DNA from: JACVRW01 sp035650215
GTDB taxonomy: Bacteria > Actinomycetota > Thermoleophilia > Solirubrobacterales > Thermoleophilaceae
NCBI GenBank assembly: GCA_035650215.1
Contig: DASRIC010000034.1
Coordinates: forward strand, 1 to 46,568
Direction of reading: 5' to 3'
Length of the DNA: 46,568 nt
Part shown: positions 20,109 to 28,154 of the stretch, in pieces
Position numbering within the stretch: the first letter of the stretch is position 1
Layout of the letters: each line of letters starts with the position of its first letter
Position numbers and translations under genes: made by a program
The notes under the pieces: model-generated
The model's database searches: none
What the model saw: the letters and a program-made list of their open reading frames with translations, nothing else
Told to the model about the DNA's origin: nothing

Positions 20109-20167
20109 ATCCGCCCCCTGGGCCGGGGACTAGGGCATTGCCGGATTCGAGCGCCTCCGGACGGCCG

Positions 20168-20180
20168 TAGCTTGGCGGTC
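20168..20180 (+). promoter_or_regulatory. Probable -10 box for a leaderless NDH-2-like transcript
   Basis: TAGCTT (20168-20173), then 7 bases, then ATG 20181. No purine-rich ribosome site is present before the ATG. Confidence 0.45.
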
Positions 20181-21452
20181 ATGAACTCCACGTACCCCGC
20201 ACTCACCCACCGGCGCTCGCGCGTCGCCCGTGGCGGCACGCTCGTACTCGGCGGCGGTTTCGCCGGGAGCTACGTGGCCCGCCAGGTCGGCAAGACCGGC
20301 GCGACCATCGTCAATCCCACCAACTTCATGCTCTACACGCCGCTGCTGCCGGAGGCCGCCGCGGGCAGCGTGGAGCCGCGCCACGTAACGGTTCCGCTGC
20401 GCACCATGTGCCCGCACGCGGATCTCGTGCTCGGCTCGGTCACCGGCCTCGACGCGCAAGGCCGCGTCGTACAGGTCGAGTCCGAGGCGGGGGACATCGA
20501 GATCGCCTATGCCGATCTCGTCATCGCGCTCGGCGCAGTCGCCCGCATGCCCGACCTCCCGGGCCTGCGCGAGCATGCCCTTGGGCTGAAGGACCTGGTC
20601 GACGCGATCCGCCTACGCAACCACGTGCTGCGGCAGATCGAGCTCGCCGATGCCGTGCCCGAGTCCGCCCCCCAGCGCCTGACTTTCGTGCTCGCCGGCG
20701 CCGGCTTCGCCGGGGTGGAGGCGGCCGCGGAGCTGAACGAGCTCGTGAGCGATGCCCTCACGCGCCATCCGCGCCTCGACGGCGTCCGGCCGCGCTGGAT
20801 CCTCGTCGAGGGCGGATCGCGCATCCTGCGCCAGACGCCCGAGAAGCTCGCCGCCTTCGCTGCCAAGCGGCTCGGCCGGCAGGGCGTCGAGATCCTCACG
20901 GAGACGATGATCAGCTCGGTCGACACCGGCGGCGTGACACTCTCCGACGGTGGCCGCATCGAGACCGAGACAGTCGTCTGGACCGCCGGCGTCACGCCCA
21001 ACCCGCTGCTCGCCCAGCTCGGCCTGCCGCTCGACAAGCACGGCCGCGTTCCCGTCGACGAGACGCTGAAGGTTGTCGGCTCCTCGCGCATCTGGGCCCT
21101 CGGAGACTGCGCCGCCGTTCCGAACGAGGCGACGGGCGGGACCGACCCGGCGACCTGTCAGCACGCGCTGCGCCAAGCCCGCCGGCTCGCCCGCAACCTG
21201 CGCGGTACCCCGCGCGCATACAGCTATCGCACCCGCGGCCAGATGGCGACGCTCGGCAGCCGGCATGGGATCGCCCTCGTGGGCGGCCTGCGCGTGAAGG
21301 GCGTGCTGGGCTGGCTCATCGCCCGCGGCTACCACGTTCTGCAGCTGCCGTTCGCCTCCCGCCGTGCCCGCGTGCTGGCGGACTGGACCGCGGCCGCACT
21401 GTTCCGGCGCGACGTCGCCGAGTTGTCGTCCTCGACCGCTGTGAAGGAGTGA
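20181..21452 (+). CDS. NDH-2-like FAD-dependent NADH dehydrogenase / pyridine nucleotide oxidoreductase
   Basis: A 423-residue flavoprotein of the type II NADH:quinone oxidoreductase family. The FAD-binding Rossmann motif is VLGGGFAGSYVA (22-33), the NAD-binding one is LAGAGFAGVEAAAEL (near 173-187), and WALGDCAAVPN, the second FAD contact, is near residue 310. No C-terminal membrane helix is obvious, but the last part (KGVLGWLIARGYHVLQLPF) is amphipathic as in peripheral NDH-2 enzymes. It would pass NADH electrons to quinone at the membrane. It is followed 3 bases later by a membrane protein gene, suggesting an operon. Confidence 0.88.
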   Translation: MNSTYPALTHRRSRVARGGTLVLGGGFAGSYVARQVGKTGATIVNPTNFMLYTPLLPEAAAGSVEPRHVTVPLRTMCPHADLVLGSVTGLDAQGRVVQVESEAGDIEIAYADLVIALGAVARMPDLPGLREHALGLKDLVDAIRLRNHVLRQIELADAVPESAPQRLTFVLAGAGFAGVEAAAELNELVSDALTRHPRLDGVRPRWILVEGGSRILRQTPEKLAAFAAKRLGRQGVEILTETMISSVDTGGVTLSDGGRIETETVVWTAGVTPNPLLAQLGLPLDKHGRVPVDETLKVVGSSRIWALGDCAAVPNEATGGTDPATCQHALRQARRLARNLRGTPRAYSYRTRGQMATLGSRHGIALVGGLRVKGVLGWLIARGYHVLQLPFASRRARVLADWTAAALFRRDVAELSSSTAVKE

Positions 21453-21455
21453 TCA

Positions 21456-22415
21456 ATGACCACGCATGGGACATCCGGACACCGTCATCCGTCGCCGCTT
21501 GCGGCGTTGGTGATCATCCCGCTGGTGGTGGCCATCGTGCTGACCCTGTTCGCCTGGCCGAGCGCCAGGCTCGAGCCCCGCGACCTGCCGGTCGGCGTGG
21601 CCGGTCCTGCGGCCGCGGTGGGCCCGCTCGAGCGGCAGCTCGGCGCGAATCCCGAGGCGTTCGACGTGCATCGCTACGCAAATGAGGCCGAGGCGCGCGC
21701 TGCGATCGAGGACCGCGAGGTCTACGGCGCGTTCGTGATGACGCCCGATGGACCCAAGGTGCTCAGCTCGAGCGCCGCCAGCCCCGCGGTGGCGCAGCTC
21801 CTGGGTCGCGCGGCTGCCGAGACCGGCGCTCCCCCCGAGGACATCGTGCCTGCCGAGCACGGCGCGGCCCTGCCGTCGTCGGTGCTGCCACTCGTGATCG
21901 CCGGCATCCTCATCGGCGTCGCGGCCTCGCTGCTCACCACGGGTGCTTCCGGGCGCGCGGGGCTGCTGGTGGCGGGCTCGGCGATCATCGGGCTCGTCGC
22001 GGCAGGCATCGTGCAGAGCTGGCTGGAGGTCGTCGAGGGCGACTGGATCGTGAACGCCGGCGCGCTCGGGTTGACCGTGCTCGCCATAGGCGCGACCGTC
22101 GCCGGCCTCTACGCCTGGCTCGGCGCAGCGGGCATCGGCGTGGCGGCCGCTCTGATGGTGTTCATCGGCAACCCGTTCTCCGGGGCGGGCTCGGCGCCCG
22201 AGATGCTGCCCGAGCCCGTCGGAGTCATTGGTCAGCTGCTGCCGCCCGGCGCCGGCGCGAGCCTCCTGCGCAGCACCGGGTTCTTCGACGGCGCCGCCGC
22301 CGGAGTGCCGGTAGCGGTGCTGCTCGCCTGGGCCCTCGGCGGTCTGGCGCTCGTCGCCCTCGCAGGGATGCGGGGGCGGCGGCCGGCCGCGGCCCCCGCT
22401 GCGGCGGAGGGGTAA
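21456..22415 (+). CDS. Membrane protein with an ABC-2/YhgE-like layout
   Basis: A 319-residue integral membrane protein. One N-terminal helix (about 17-38) is followed by a roughly 100-residue outside domain containing DLPVGVAGPAA and the ARAAIEDREVYGAFVMTP segment. About five closely packed helices come next (145 to 310), then a basic tail. This layout, and the VYGAFV..P.G.KVL.SSAASPAVAQLL motif, resemble the N-terminal half and membrane part of YhgE/Pip or ABC-2 permease proteins; no ATPase partner is next to it. It starts 3 bases after the NDH-2-like stop and is probably cotranscribed. Function is unknown. Confidence 0.75.
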   Translation: MTTHGTSGHRHPSPLAALVIIPLVVAIVLTLFAWPSARLEPRDLPVGVAGPAAAVGPLERQLGANPEAFDVHRYANEAEARAAIEDREVYGAFVMTPDGPKVLSSSAASPAVAQLLGRAAAETGAPPEDIVPAEHGAALPSSVLPLVIAGILIGVAASLLTTGASGRAGLLVAGSAIIGLVAAGIVQSWLEVVEGDWIVNAGALGLTVLAIGATVAGLYAWLGAAGIGVAAALMVFIGNPFSGAGSAPEMLPEPVGVIGQLLPPGAGASLLRSTGFFDGAAAGVPVAVLLAWALGGLALVALAGMRGRRPAAAPAAAEG

Positions 22416-22434
22416 GCGTCCGAGAGCCGGACGC
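22416..22434 (+). terminator. Hairpin after the NDH-2-like operon
   Basis: GCGTCCG (22416-22422) and CGGACGC (22428-22434) around a 5-base loop, directly after the membrane-protein stop and before the PadR gene. Confidence 0.5.
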
Positions 22435-22472
22435 AGAGCACGATCATCAGGCCCGGCGGATAATCGCGCGCG

Positions 22473-23012
22473 ATGAGAAGGCGCGCTCAGGACCTAGCGA
22501 TCGGGGAGTGGGCGGTTTTGGCTCTTTTGGCGGAGGGGCCGACGCACGGGTTCGCGCTCGCGCGAGCGCTCGCGCCCGACGGCGAGGTCGGGCAGGTGTG
22601 GACGATGAAGCGGCCGCTGGCGTACCACGTGATCGACTCGCTGGTCGAGCTTGGGCTGGCCGCCAGGGTCGGGACCGCGGCGGGCGCGGGCGGGCCGCGG
22701 CGCAGAGTGGTGAAGGCGACGCCGGCGGGGCGTCGGCGGGTCACCCTCTGGCTGCGCCGGCCGGTGGCTCACATCCGTGATGCCCGGTCGCTGCTGATGT
22801 TGAAGTTGTTGTTCCTCGAGCGCCGCGACGCGGATCCCGGTCCGTTGCTGGCGGCGCAGCGGGCGCGATTCGCAGTGATCGAGGGCACGCTCGAGGCGAG
22901 CATGTCGGAGAGCGAGGGATTTGCTCGCACGCTGCTGTTGTGGCGGCTCGAGAACGTGCGCGCGGCGCTGCGCTTCCTCGACGAGCTGATGCTGCCGGGC
23001 GGGCGCCCTTGA
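22473..23012 (+). CDS. PadR-family transcriptional regulator
   Basis: A 179-residue regulator with a PadR winged helix: AIGEWAVLALLAEGPTHGFALA (about 9-30), then TMKRPLAYHVIDSLVELGLAA and the wing GGPRRRVVKATPAGRRRV. A C-terminal helical dimerisation half follows (LLMLKLLFLERRDADP to the end). PadR proteins are usually repressors of adjacent detoxification or transport genes. It runs convergent with modC, only 12 bases apart, so its target is not clear from context. GATAAT lies 8 bases before the ATG, which may make the transcript leaderless. Confidence 0.88.
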   Translation: MRRRAQDLAIGEWAVLALLAEGPTHGFALARALAPDGEVGQVWTMKRPLAYHVIDSLVELGLAARVGTAAGAGGPRRRVVKATPAGRRRVTLWLRRPVAHIRDARSLLMLKLLFLERRDADPGPLLAAQRARFAVIEGTLEASMSESEGFARTLLLWRLENVRAALRFLDELMLPGGRP

Positions 23013-23024
23013 GCTGGTTGCGCT

Positions 23025-24089
23025 TCAGGCGGCCACGAGCCGTGTGGCGGCCGCTTTCCAGGTGGCGGTGACCCGAGCGCCGGGTTCGAGCTGGAGCCGT
23101 TCGGCGGAGGCGAGGGTGATCTCGGCGGCGAGCGGCTGGGGCCCTCCGAGGCCGAGCCGGACTCGGTTGCCGATGGTGGTGATCGAGAGCACCTCGGCGG
23201 TGAGGTGGTTCTGGGTCGACCCGTGTGGCTGTACGCCTGCGGGTTCGATGGCGATCTCCCAGGGGTAGACACTCACCGCGACGGCGCCGTCGCCGTCGTC
23301 GGTGGTGGTGACGGTCCCGCCGCCGTCGAGCTCGACGTGGGTGAGGCCGTCCGGGCCTCTGCTCGCGGTGCCCGTCAGGACGACGGCACCGGTGAAGTCG
23401 GCGACGAAGGCAGAGCTCGGCGCCGCGGCGAGCTCGCTGGCGGTGCCCTCCTGTACGACCTCGCCATGGTCGATGATCCCGACGCGATCGCCCAGTTGGG
23501 CGGCTTCGGCGAAGTCGTGCGTGACCAGCAGCGCGGGGGCGTCGCTCTCGCGTAGCACGGCGGCCAGCTCGCGCGCGGCGCCGGCGCGTGTGCGCGCGTC
23601 GAGTGCCGAGAGCGGCTCGTCGAGCAGCAGCACCTCGGGGCCTCGGGCGAGCGCCCTCGCGAGCGCGACGCGCTGTCGCTCGCCGCCGCTGAGCGTGCCC
23701 GGCCGCGCCTCGGCTCGCGCGGCCAGCCCGAAGCGCTCGAGCAGCCCGAGCGCGCGCGAGCGGCGTTCGTGGCGCGACAGGCCGCGCAGCGGGTAGGCCA
23801 CGTTCTGGCACGCGCTCAGGTGGGGGAAGAGCGCGTAGTCCTGGAACACGTAGCCGCACCGGCGCCGGTCGGCAGGAACATCGATGCCGCGCGTGGTGTC
23901 GAGCCAGGTCTCGCCGTTGGCCTCGACGCGGCCTTCCGCCGGCCGCAGCAGTCCCGCGGCTACGCGCAGCGCGCTTGTCTTGCCCGCTCCCGACGGCCCG
24001 GCGAGCGCGAGGCACTCGCCAGGCGCGACGGCAAGCTCGACGTCGAGCCGCATGGAGCCGAGCGTGGTGTGTGCCTGGATGCTCAGCAT
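23025..24089 (-). CDS. modC: Molybdate ABC transporter ATPase ModC
   Basis: A 354-residue ATPase subunit. Walker A is GPSGAGKT (31-38), the Q-loop is YVFQDYALFPHL, the signature is LSGGERQRVALARALA, and Walker B is VLLLDEPLSALDART, followed by the H-loop LLVTHDF. The C-terminal 110 residues include a TOBE/Mop domain (AEVLSITTIGNRVRLGLGG, ITLASAERLQLEPGARVTATWK), which in ModC binds molybdate. The start ATG 24089 is 9 bases from the modB stop. Together with modB and modA it forms the high-affinity molybdate importer, a plausible supply for the molybdenum hydroxylase at 5.3 kb. Sulfate or tungstate use cannot be excluded. Confidence 0.9.
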   Translation of the reverse strand: MLSIQAHTTLGSMRLDVELAVAPGECLALAGPSGAGKTSALRVAAGLLRPAEGRVEANGETWLDTTRGIDVPADRRRCGYVFQDYALFPHLSACQNVAYPLRGLSRHERRSRALGLLERFGLAARAEARPGTLSGGERQRVALARALARGPEVLLLDEPLSALDARTRAGAARELAAVLRESDAPALLVTHDFAEAAQLGDRVGIIDHGEVVQEGTASELAAAPSSAFVADFTGAVVLTGTASRGPDGLTHVELDGGGTVTTTDDGDGAVAVSVYPWEIAIEPAGVQPHGSTQNHLTAEVLSITTIGNRVRLGLGGPQPLAAEITLASAERLQLEPGARVTATWKAAATRLVAA

Positions 24090-24098
24090 CGGCGCCTG

Positions 24099-24902
24099 TC
24101 AGTCCGCTTGCCAGCCGCCGAGCGCCGCGCCCCCTTGGACCAGCTTGACCGACAGCAGGATCGCGCCGGACACGGCGACCAGCACCGCGGACAGCGCGAG
24201 CGCGGCGGCGAAGTCGGTTGAGAAGCGGTCGTAGATGGCGAGCGGGACTGTCTGGGTGATCCCCTGGAACGAGCCGGCGAACATCAGCGTCGCACCGAAT
24301 TCTCCCAGCGCCCGGCCGAGCGCCAACGCCGTGCCCGCCGCGAGCCCCGGCACCGCGACCGGGATCATCACGCGCAGGAAGCCGCGCGCCTCGGACGCCC
24401 CGAGCGTGCGCGAGGCGTCGAGCAGCGAGCGGTCAACGGCCGCGAACGCCGCCATCGCCTGGCGCACGTAGAACGGCGAGGCGACGAACGTGAGCGCCAC
24501 GACCACCCCAGCGGTCGTGAGCGAGAGCTCGATCCCGGCCGCGTCGAGCGTGCCGCCGAGGATCCCGGAGGGGCCGACCGCCGCCAGCAGCCCGATCCCG
24601 GCGACCGCGGGCGGCAGCACCAGAGGCAGCTCGATCAGCGTCACCACCAGCGCCTTGCCCCGGAACGAGCGGGTTGCCAGCAGGTAGGCGGCCGGGGTGC
24701 CGACCAGCAGGATGATCACGATCGCGGCCGCGGTCGTGCGCAGGCTCAGCCAGAGCGCGTCGAGCGCACCCTGCTCGCCGAGGCTGTCGATCAGCTCGCC
24801 GGGGCTCGAGTCGACGAAGATGGCGGCGATCGGCAGCGTCAGGAACAGCAGCGCAGCGGCCAGGCAGAGGAAGAGCAGGACCCCGAACCAGCCGCCTCTC
24901 AT
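24099..24902 (-). CDS. modB: Molybdate ABC transporter permease ModB
   Basis: A 267-residue permease with about six helices. It has the binding-protein-dependent-transport EAA loop ASRTLGASEARGFLRVMIPVAVPGLAAG, where the ATPase docks, and the ModB-typical ELPLVLPPAVAGIGLLAAVG and GRALGEFGATLMFAGSFQG. The ATG at 24902 overlaps the modA stop by 4 bases (ATGA), so the two are translationally coupled. It forms the membrane channel of the molybdate importer. Confidence 0.92.
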   Translation of the reverse strand: MRGGWFGVLLFLCLAAALLFLTLPIAAIFVDSSPGELIDSLGEQGALDALWLSLRTTAAAIVIILLVGTPAAYLLATRSFRGKALVVTLIELPLVLPPAVAGIGLLAAVGPSGILGGTLDAAGIELSLTTAGVVVALTFVASPFYVRQAMAAFAAVDRSLLDASRTLGASEARGFLRVMIPVAVPGLAAGTALALGRALGEFGATLMFAGSFQGITQTVPLAIYDRFSTDFAAALALSAVLVAVSGAILLSVKLVQGGAALGGWQAD

Positions 24903-25687
24903 GGCGCCGGGCCGAAGCCCGCCTCCTCGAGCGCGTCCGCGCAGGCGCCATCTGTCAGCCCATCGACGAACCTCTGCCCAAGAGCTTGTTGCTCGGACTT
25001 GCTGACCACCCCGGCGCCGTAGGTCACCTGCGGCCCGAGCTCGGCCGGCAGCTTGATCGCCCTCAACTCGCCGTTGGTCGCGTTCACGTCGGTGACGTAG
25101 ACGAAACCGGCGTCGGCAGCGCCCTGGGTCAGCTTGCCGACGATTCCCTTCACGTCAGGCTCGTTGGAGCGCACGTTCGCGAGGATCGCCTTCTCCTGGT
25201 CGGGTGGCAGCTTGGCCAGCGTCTCGCGGGTGTAGGAGCCGATCGGCACCGACTCCGAACCGATCACCATCGTCGTGCCCTCCATGGTCAAGTCCTCGAC
25301 CGAGTCGATCTCGGAGTCCTTCGTCACGGCCAGCACAAACTCGTTCGTGGCGAACTCGACCGGCGTTCCCAACAGACCGTCGGCGTGCAGATCGTCGGGA
25401 AGTCTGGTGTTCGCGGCCGCGTACACGTCGACCTTCGCGCCCTGGCGGATCTGCGCCGCGAGCTCGTCGGAGCCTGCGAACGACATCTTCACGTCAGCGG
25501 TCTCGGCCGTCCCGAACTCCGGCCCGCACTGCTCGAGCGCCTCGGTCATCGATGCCGCCGCGGACACCACCAGCCGCGTCGGCGATTCCGAATCACTCCC
25601 GCCGCCACCGTTGTCGTCGTCGGCGCAGCCCGCCGCGACCGCCGCGCACACCGCCAGCAACAGCAGCCACCAGAGCCGCCCCACCAA
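24899..25687 (-). CDS. modA: Molybdate-binding lipoprotein ModA
   Basis: A 262-residue substrate-binding lipoprotein. The signal peptide WWLLLLAVCAAVAAGC ends in a lipobox with C21 as the lipidation site. An acidic Gly/Asp/Ser linker is followed by the ModA fold: VVSAAASMTEALEQ (the Ser-rich oxyanion contact), MSFAGSDELAAQI, DVYAAANTRLPDDL and the late DAGFVYVTDVNAT. The order and the SAAS.TEA motif fit molybdate/tungstate ModA rather than sulfate-binding proteins. The GTG start at 25687 has GGAGGGG upstream. It is the first gene of modABC. Confidence 0.92.
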   Translation of the reverse strand: MVGRLWWLLLLAVCAAVAAGCADDDNGGGGSDSESPTRLVVSAAASMTEALEQCGPEFGTAETADVKMSFAGSDELAAQIRQGAKVDVYAAANTRLPDDLHADGLLGTPVEFATNEFVLAVTKDSEIDSVEDLTMEGTTMVIGSESVPIGSYTRETLAKLPPDQEKAILANVRSNEPDVKGIVGKLTQGAADAGFVYVTDVNATNGELRAIKLPAELGPQVTYGAGVVSKSEQQALGQRFVDGLTDGACADALEEAGFGPAP

Positions 25688-25767
25688 CCACCCCTCCGAC
25701 CATCACCGACGTCGCCTTGGCCGCCAGCGCGCATGCGAGTCTCCACGCGGCAGACCCTTCCCTCCAC

Positions 25768-25790
25768 CTACGTAGTCAAGCATTGCATAG
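25768..25790 (-). promoter_or_regulatory. Imperfect inverted repeat upstream of modABC, candidate operator
   Basis: On the minus strand CTATGCA, 9 bases, then TACGTAG form 7-base half-sites that match at 5 of 7 positions. It lies about 80 bases before the modA start and is clearly more AT-rich than its surroundings. The spacer holds TTGAC. It could be the binding site of a molybdate-responsive regulator or part of the promoter; no ModE gene is seen in the window. Confidence 0.3.
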
Positions 25791-25856
25791 CCGGGCGCCG
25801 TCCGGCCCGATCGGCCGGCGGGCGCACAGGGGCTCCGACCGCCACGATGCCGCCGC

Positions 25857-27000
25857 TCACCGTCGGGCGAACAGCGCTCGCGCGGCTTGGCGAGCGTCCG
25901 CCAGAATCTGCTCTTCGCCCGCAATCTCGCGGTGGCGCATGATGACTCGTCCGTCGCAGACGACGCTGTCGACGACGTCGCCACTCGCGCTGTAGACGAG
26001 GTCACTGGTCAGCGAATGCGACGGCGAGAGCTCCGGTCGCTCGCGGTCGATCAAGATGAAGTCCGCTGCTCGGCCAACCTCGATCTCGGGCCCGGGCAGT
26101 CCGAAGGCCGGCGCTGAGTTCGTGGTCCCCATCGCGAGCGTCTCGGCGGCAGTCAGCGCGCCCGGGTCGTTCGTGTCGAACTTCTGGAGCAGCGCGGCGA
26201 TCTTCAAGTCGCGGAACAGGTCGAGGCAGTTGTTGGAAGCGGCGCCATCGGTCCCGATCGCGCAGACCGCACCCGCCGAGGCAAGTTTTCGGTACGGGTA
26301 CACCCCGCCGACCGCGAGCTTCATGTTGCTCACCGGGTTGTGCACGCATACGACCCGCCTCTCACCCAGCAAGGCGATGTCGTCGTCGGACAGCCACACC
26401 GTGTGTGCCGCCACGGTGCGTTCGGTCAGCAGGCCCAGTCGATCGAGATGCGCCACCGGTGTGCAGCCGTGCTCTGCCAAGGAGCGCTGACCCTCAGCAT
26501 GCGGATCGACCGACAGTGAAACCCTGTTGGAGCAGCCCTCCAACTCGTCCAGCAGCCGCTCGATCTCGAGCCGCCGCGGACCAATCGCGTCCGCTGCGCC
26601 GTCGATGATGCGGTGTACACCGTCTCTGAGGATTCGCTTCGCTGGGCGGGCGAGCTCGCCGCGGGCCGCGGGTTGATCCTTCACATCCACTTGGCCGAGA
26701 CCGAGGCGCACCCGCGTAGACCTCGTCCTCGGTCATCACCGCCTCGTAGGGCCAGATGTGCGTCTCCAGCCACTCCATCAGCGGGAGGTCATCGGCGCGG
26801 CCACGGAACAACGTCATGGCCGCGTGGGTGTGGGCGTTGATCAGCCCTGGCGCGATCAGGCAGCCACGACCGTTGAGCCGATCGTCTGCGCCGTGCTGTG
26901 CCACCGGCGGGTCGCCGGCGGCGTCGCGGATGTCGGCGATCACCCCACCGGCGCAGTGGATCGAGACCTTTCGGCCGTCCAGGACGGCGTTTTCGACCAC
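25857..27000 (-). pseudogene. Amidohydrolase (MtaD/TrzA-type deaminase), internally rearranged
   Basis: Remains of a roughly 430-residue zinc amidohydrolase of the S-adenosylhomocysteine/5'-methylthioadenosine deaminase or chlorohydrolase type. The N-terminal part (from GTG 27000: VVENAVLDG, LINAHTHAAMTLFRG with the HxH metal pair, IWPYEAVMTEDEVYAG) breaks at about 26708. The rest resumes in another minus frame (IIDGAADAIGPRR, VDPHA, then EGQRSLAEHGCTPVAHLDRL, AAHTVWLSDDDI, IGTDGAASNN) to the stop at 25857. Between PHA and EGQ 32 codons are missing, and these lie inverted at 26612-26707. About 40 further residues after DEVYAG are absent, judged from Thermotoga MtaD. One metal histidine is in the displaced piece, so the enzyme cannot be functional. 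Confidence 0.8.
26612..26707 (+). other. Displaced and inverted 96-bp segment of the amidohydrolase gene
   Basis: Read on the plus strand this stretch encodes VYTVSEDSLRWAGELAAG and RGLILHIHLAETEA. This is the conserved amidohydrolase region with the HIHLAET metal-binding motif, while the rest of the gene is on the minus strand. Put back between PHA and EGQ it restores the family sequence in frame (exactly 32 codons). A GC dinucleotide occurs at both inferred cut points. Confidence 0.8.
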
Positions 27001-27136
27001 GAGCGACCGCAACCAATCGAACGTATCGCAATGCAGTTGGAGGAGGGCATCCCCGGGCACACCCAAACGCTGCCCCGTGGTGCCGCTTTGGGATACGCTG
27101 CCGACTGTCCGCCAAGGCGAGGGGTTGGGAGGGTTT

Positions 27137-28135
27137 ATGTCACACCACTACTCGGGCGCTGACTTTGGGTTCCCGCTCGGCGATGCTCGACTGGACTTCT
27201 GCGACCTGTACGCCTTTCCCAAGCCGGGTGACACAAGCAGGTCGGTAATCGTCATGGACGTGCATCCGTCCAAGGCCGTGGATCCGGAGGGCGCGACGAG
27301 CAGCACCACCAGCGAGCCTTTCTCGCCGCAGGCGATCTACGAGCTGAGGATCGACACCGATGGCGATCTGGTCGCGGACATCGGTTATCGGTTCCGATTT
27401 TTGCCGTCAGAGGCCGGGAAGCAGAGTGCGACGGTCACCCGCGTCGAGGGCGACGCCGCTGGCGCGGACGACGGCGGGCAAACGATCATCGAGGGTGCTC
27501 CGGTGTCGACGGGTGCAGAAGCCCGGGTGACGCAGGCCGGGGAGTATCGCTTCTTCGCCGGCTGGCGTAGCGACCCCTTCTTCTTCGACGTAGGCGGCGC
27601 GTTGAACGACTTCCAGTTCACGGGGGACGACTTCTTCGCCGACAGCGACGTATGCAGCATCGTGCTGGAGCTTCCCAACAGCGAATTGGGGGACGGCGAG
27701 GTGGGTCTCTGGCACCGAGCCCTGGTTGCTGGCGACGATGCGAACTGGGCGCAGGTGGAGCGTGGGGCTCGGACCCAGGTGGTCGTATTCCTCGTCCCAA
27801 ACGAGGAGAAAGATGCGTACATCGCGGCCGAGCCCGCAGATGACGCTCGCTTCGTGGACGTGCTCGCCCACTCGCTGGAGCACACAGGCGGCTACGCACC
27901 GGACGAGGCCAAGGAGGTGGCCGGGACCTTGCTCCCGGACATCATGCGATACGACCCCGCGCGCCCGGCGGCCTACCCCGACAACGGCCGCACGCTCACC
28001 GACGATGTGACCGATCCCTTCATGGCCATCCTGACGAACGGGAAGGCGAGCGACGACATGGTTGGCCCACACGACGACTTGCTCTCAGAGTTCCCATACC
28101 TCGGACCGCCACACGAGAACCGGGCGGAGGCGTAA
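27137..28135 (+). CDS. DUF4331 family protein
   Basis: A 332-residue protein recognised as DUF4331 from SHHYSGADFGFPLGDARLDFCDLYAF, IYELRIDTDGDLVADIGYRF, GEYRFFAGWRSDPFFFDV and, near the end, YPDNGRTLTDDVTDPFMAIL. The aspartate-rich start and the FAG.R.DPFF.D motif define the family. Its function is not established; it has no signal peptide here. The start is ATG 27137 with GGGAGGG close before it; the frame is open further upstream but that part overlaps the amidohydrolase gene. The next gene begins only 19 bases after its stop and is probably cotranscribed. Confidence 0.88.
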   Translation: MSHHYSGADFGFPLGDARLDFCDLYAFPKPGDTSRSVIVMDVHPSKAVDPEGATSSTTSEPFSPQAIYELRIDTDGDLVADIGYRFRFLPSEAGKQSATVTRVEGDAAGADDGGQTIIEGAPVSTGAEARVTQAGEYRFFAGWRSDPFFFDVGGALNDFQFTGDDFFADSDVCSIVLELPNSELGDGEVGLWHRALVAGDDANWAQVERGARTQVVVFLVPNEEKDAYIAAEPADDARFVDVLAHSLEHTGGYAPDEAKEVAGTLLPDIMRYDPARPAAYPDNGRTLTDDVTDPFMAILTNGKASDDMVGPHDDLLSEFPYLGPPHENRAEA

Positions 28136-28154
28136 GAGAGACGGCGAGCGTCGT

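Noticed and set aside
26613..26840. Independent small plus-strand gene at the amidohydrolase
   Set aside because: Its first 32 codons are a displaced part of the amidohydrolase and the rest is antisense of it.
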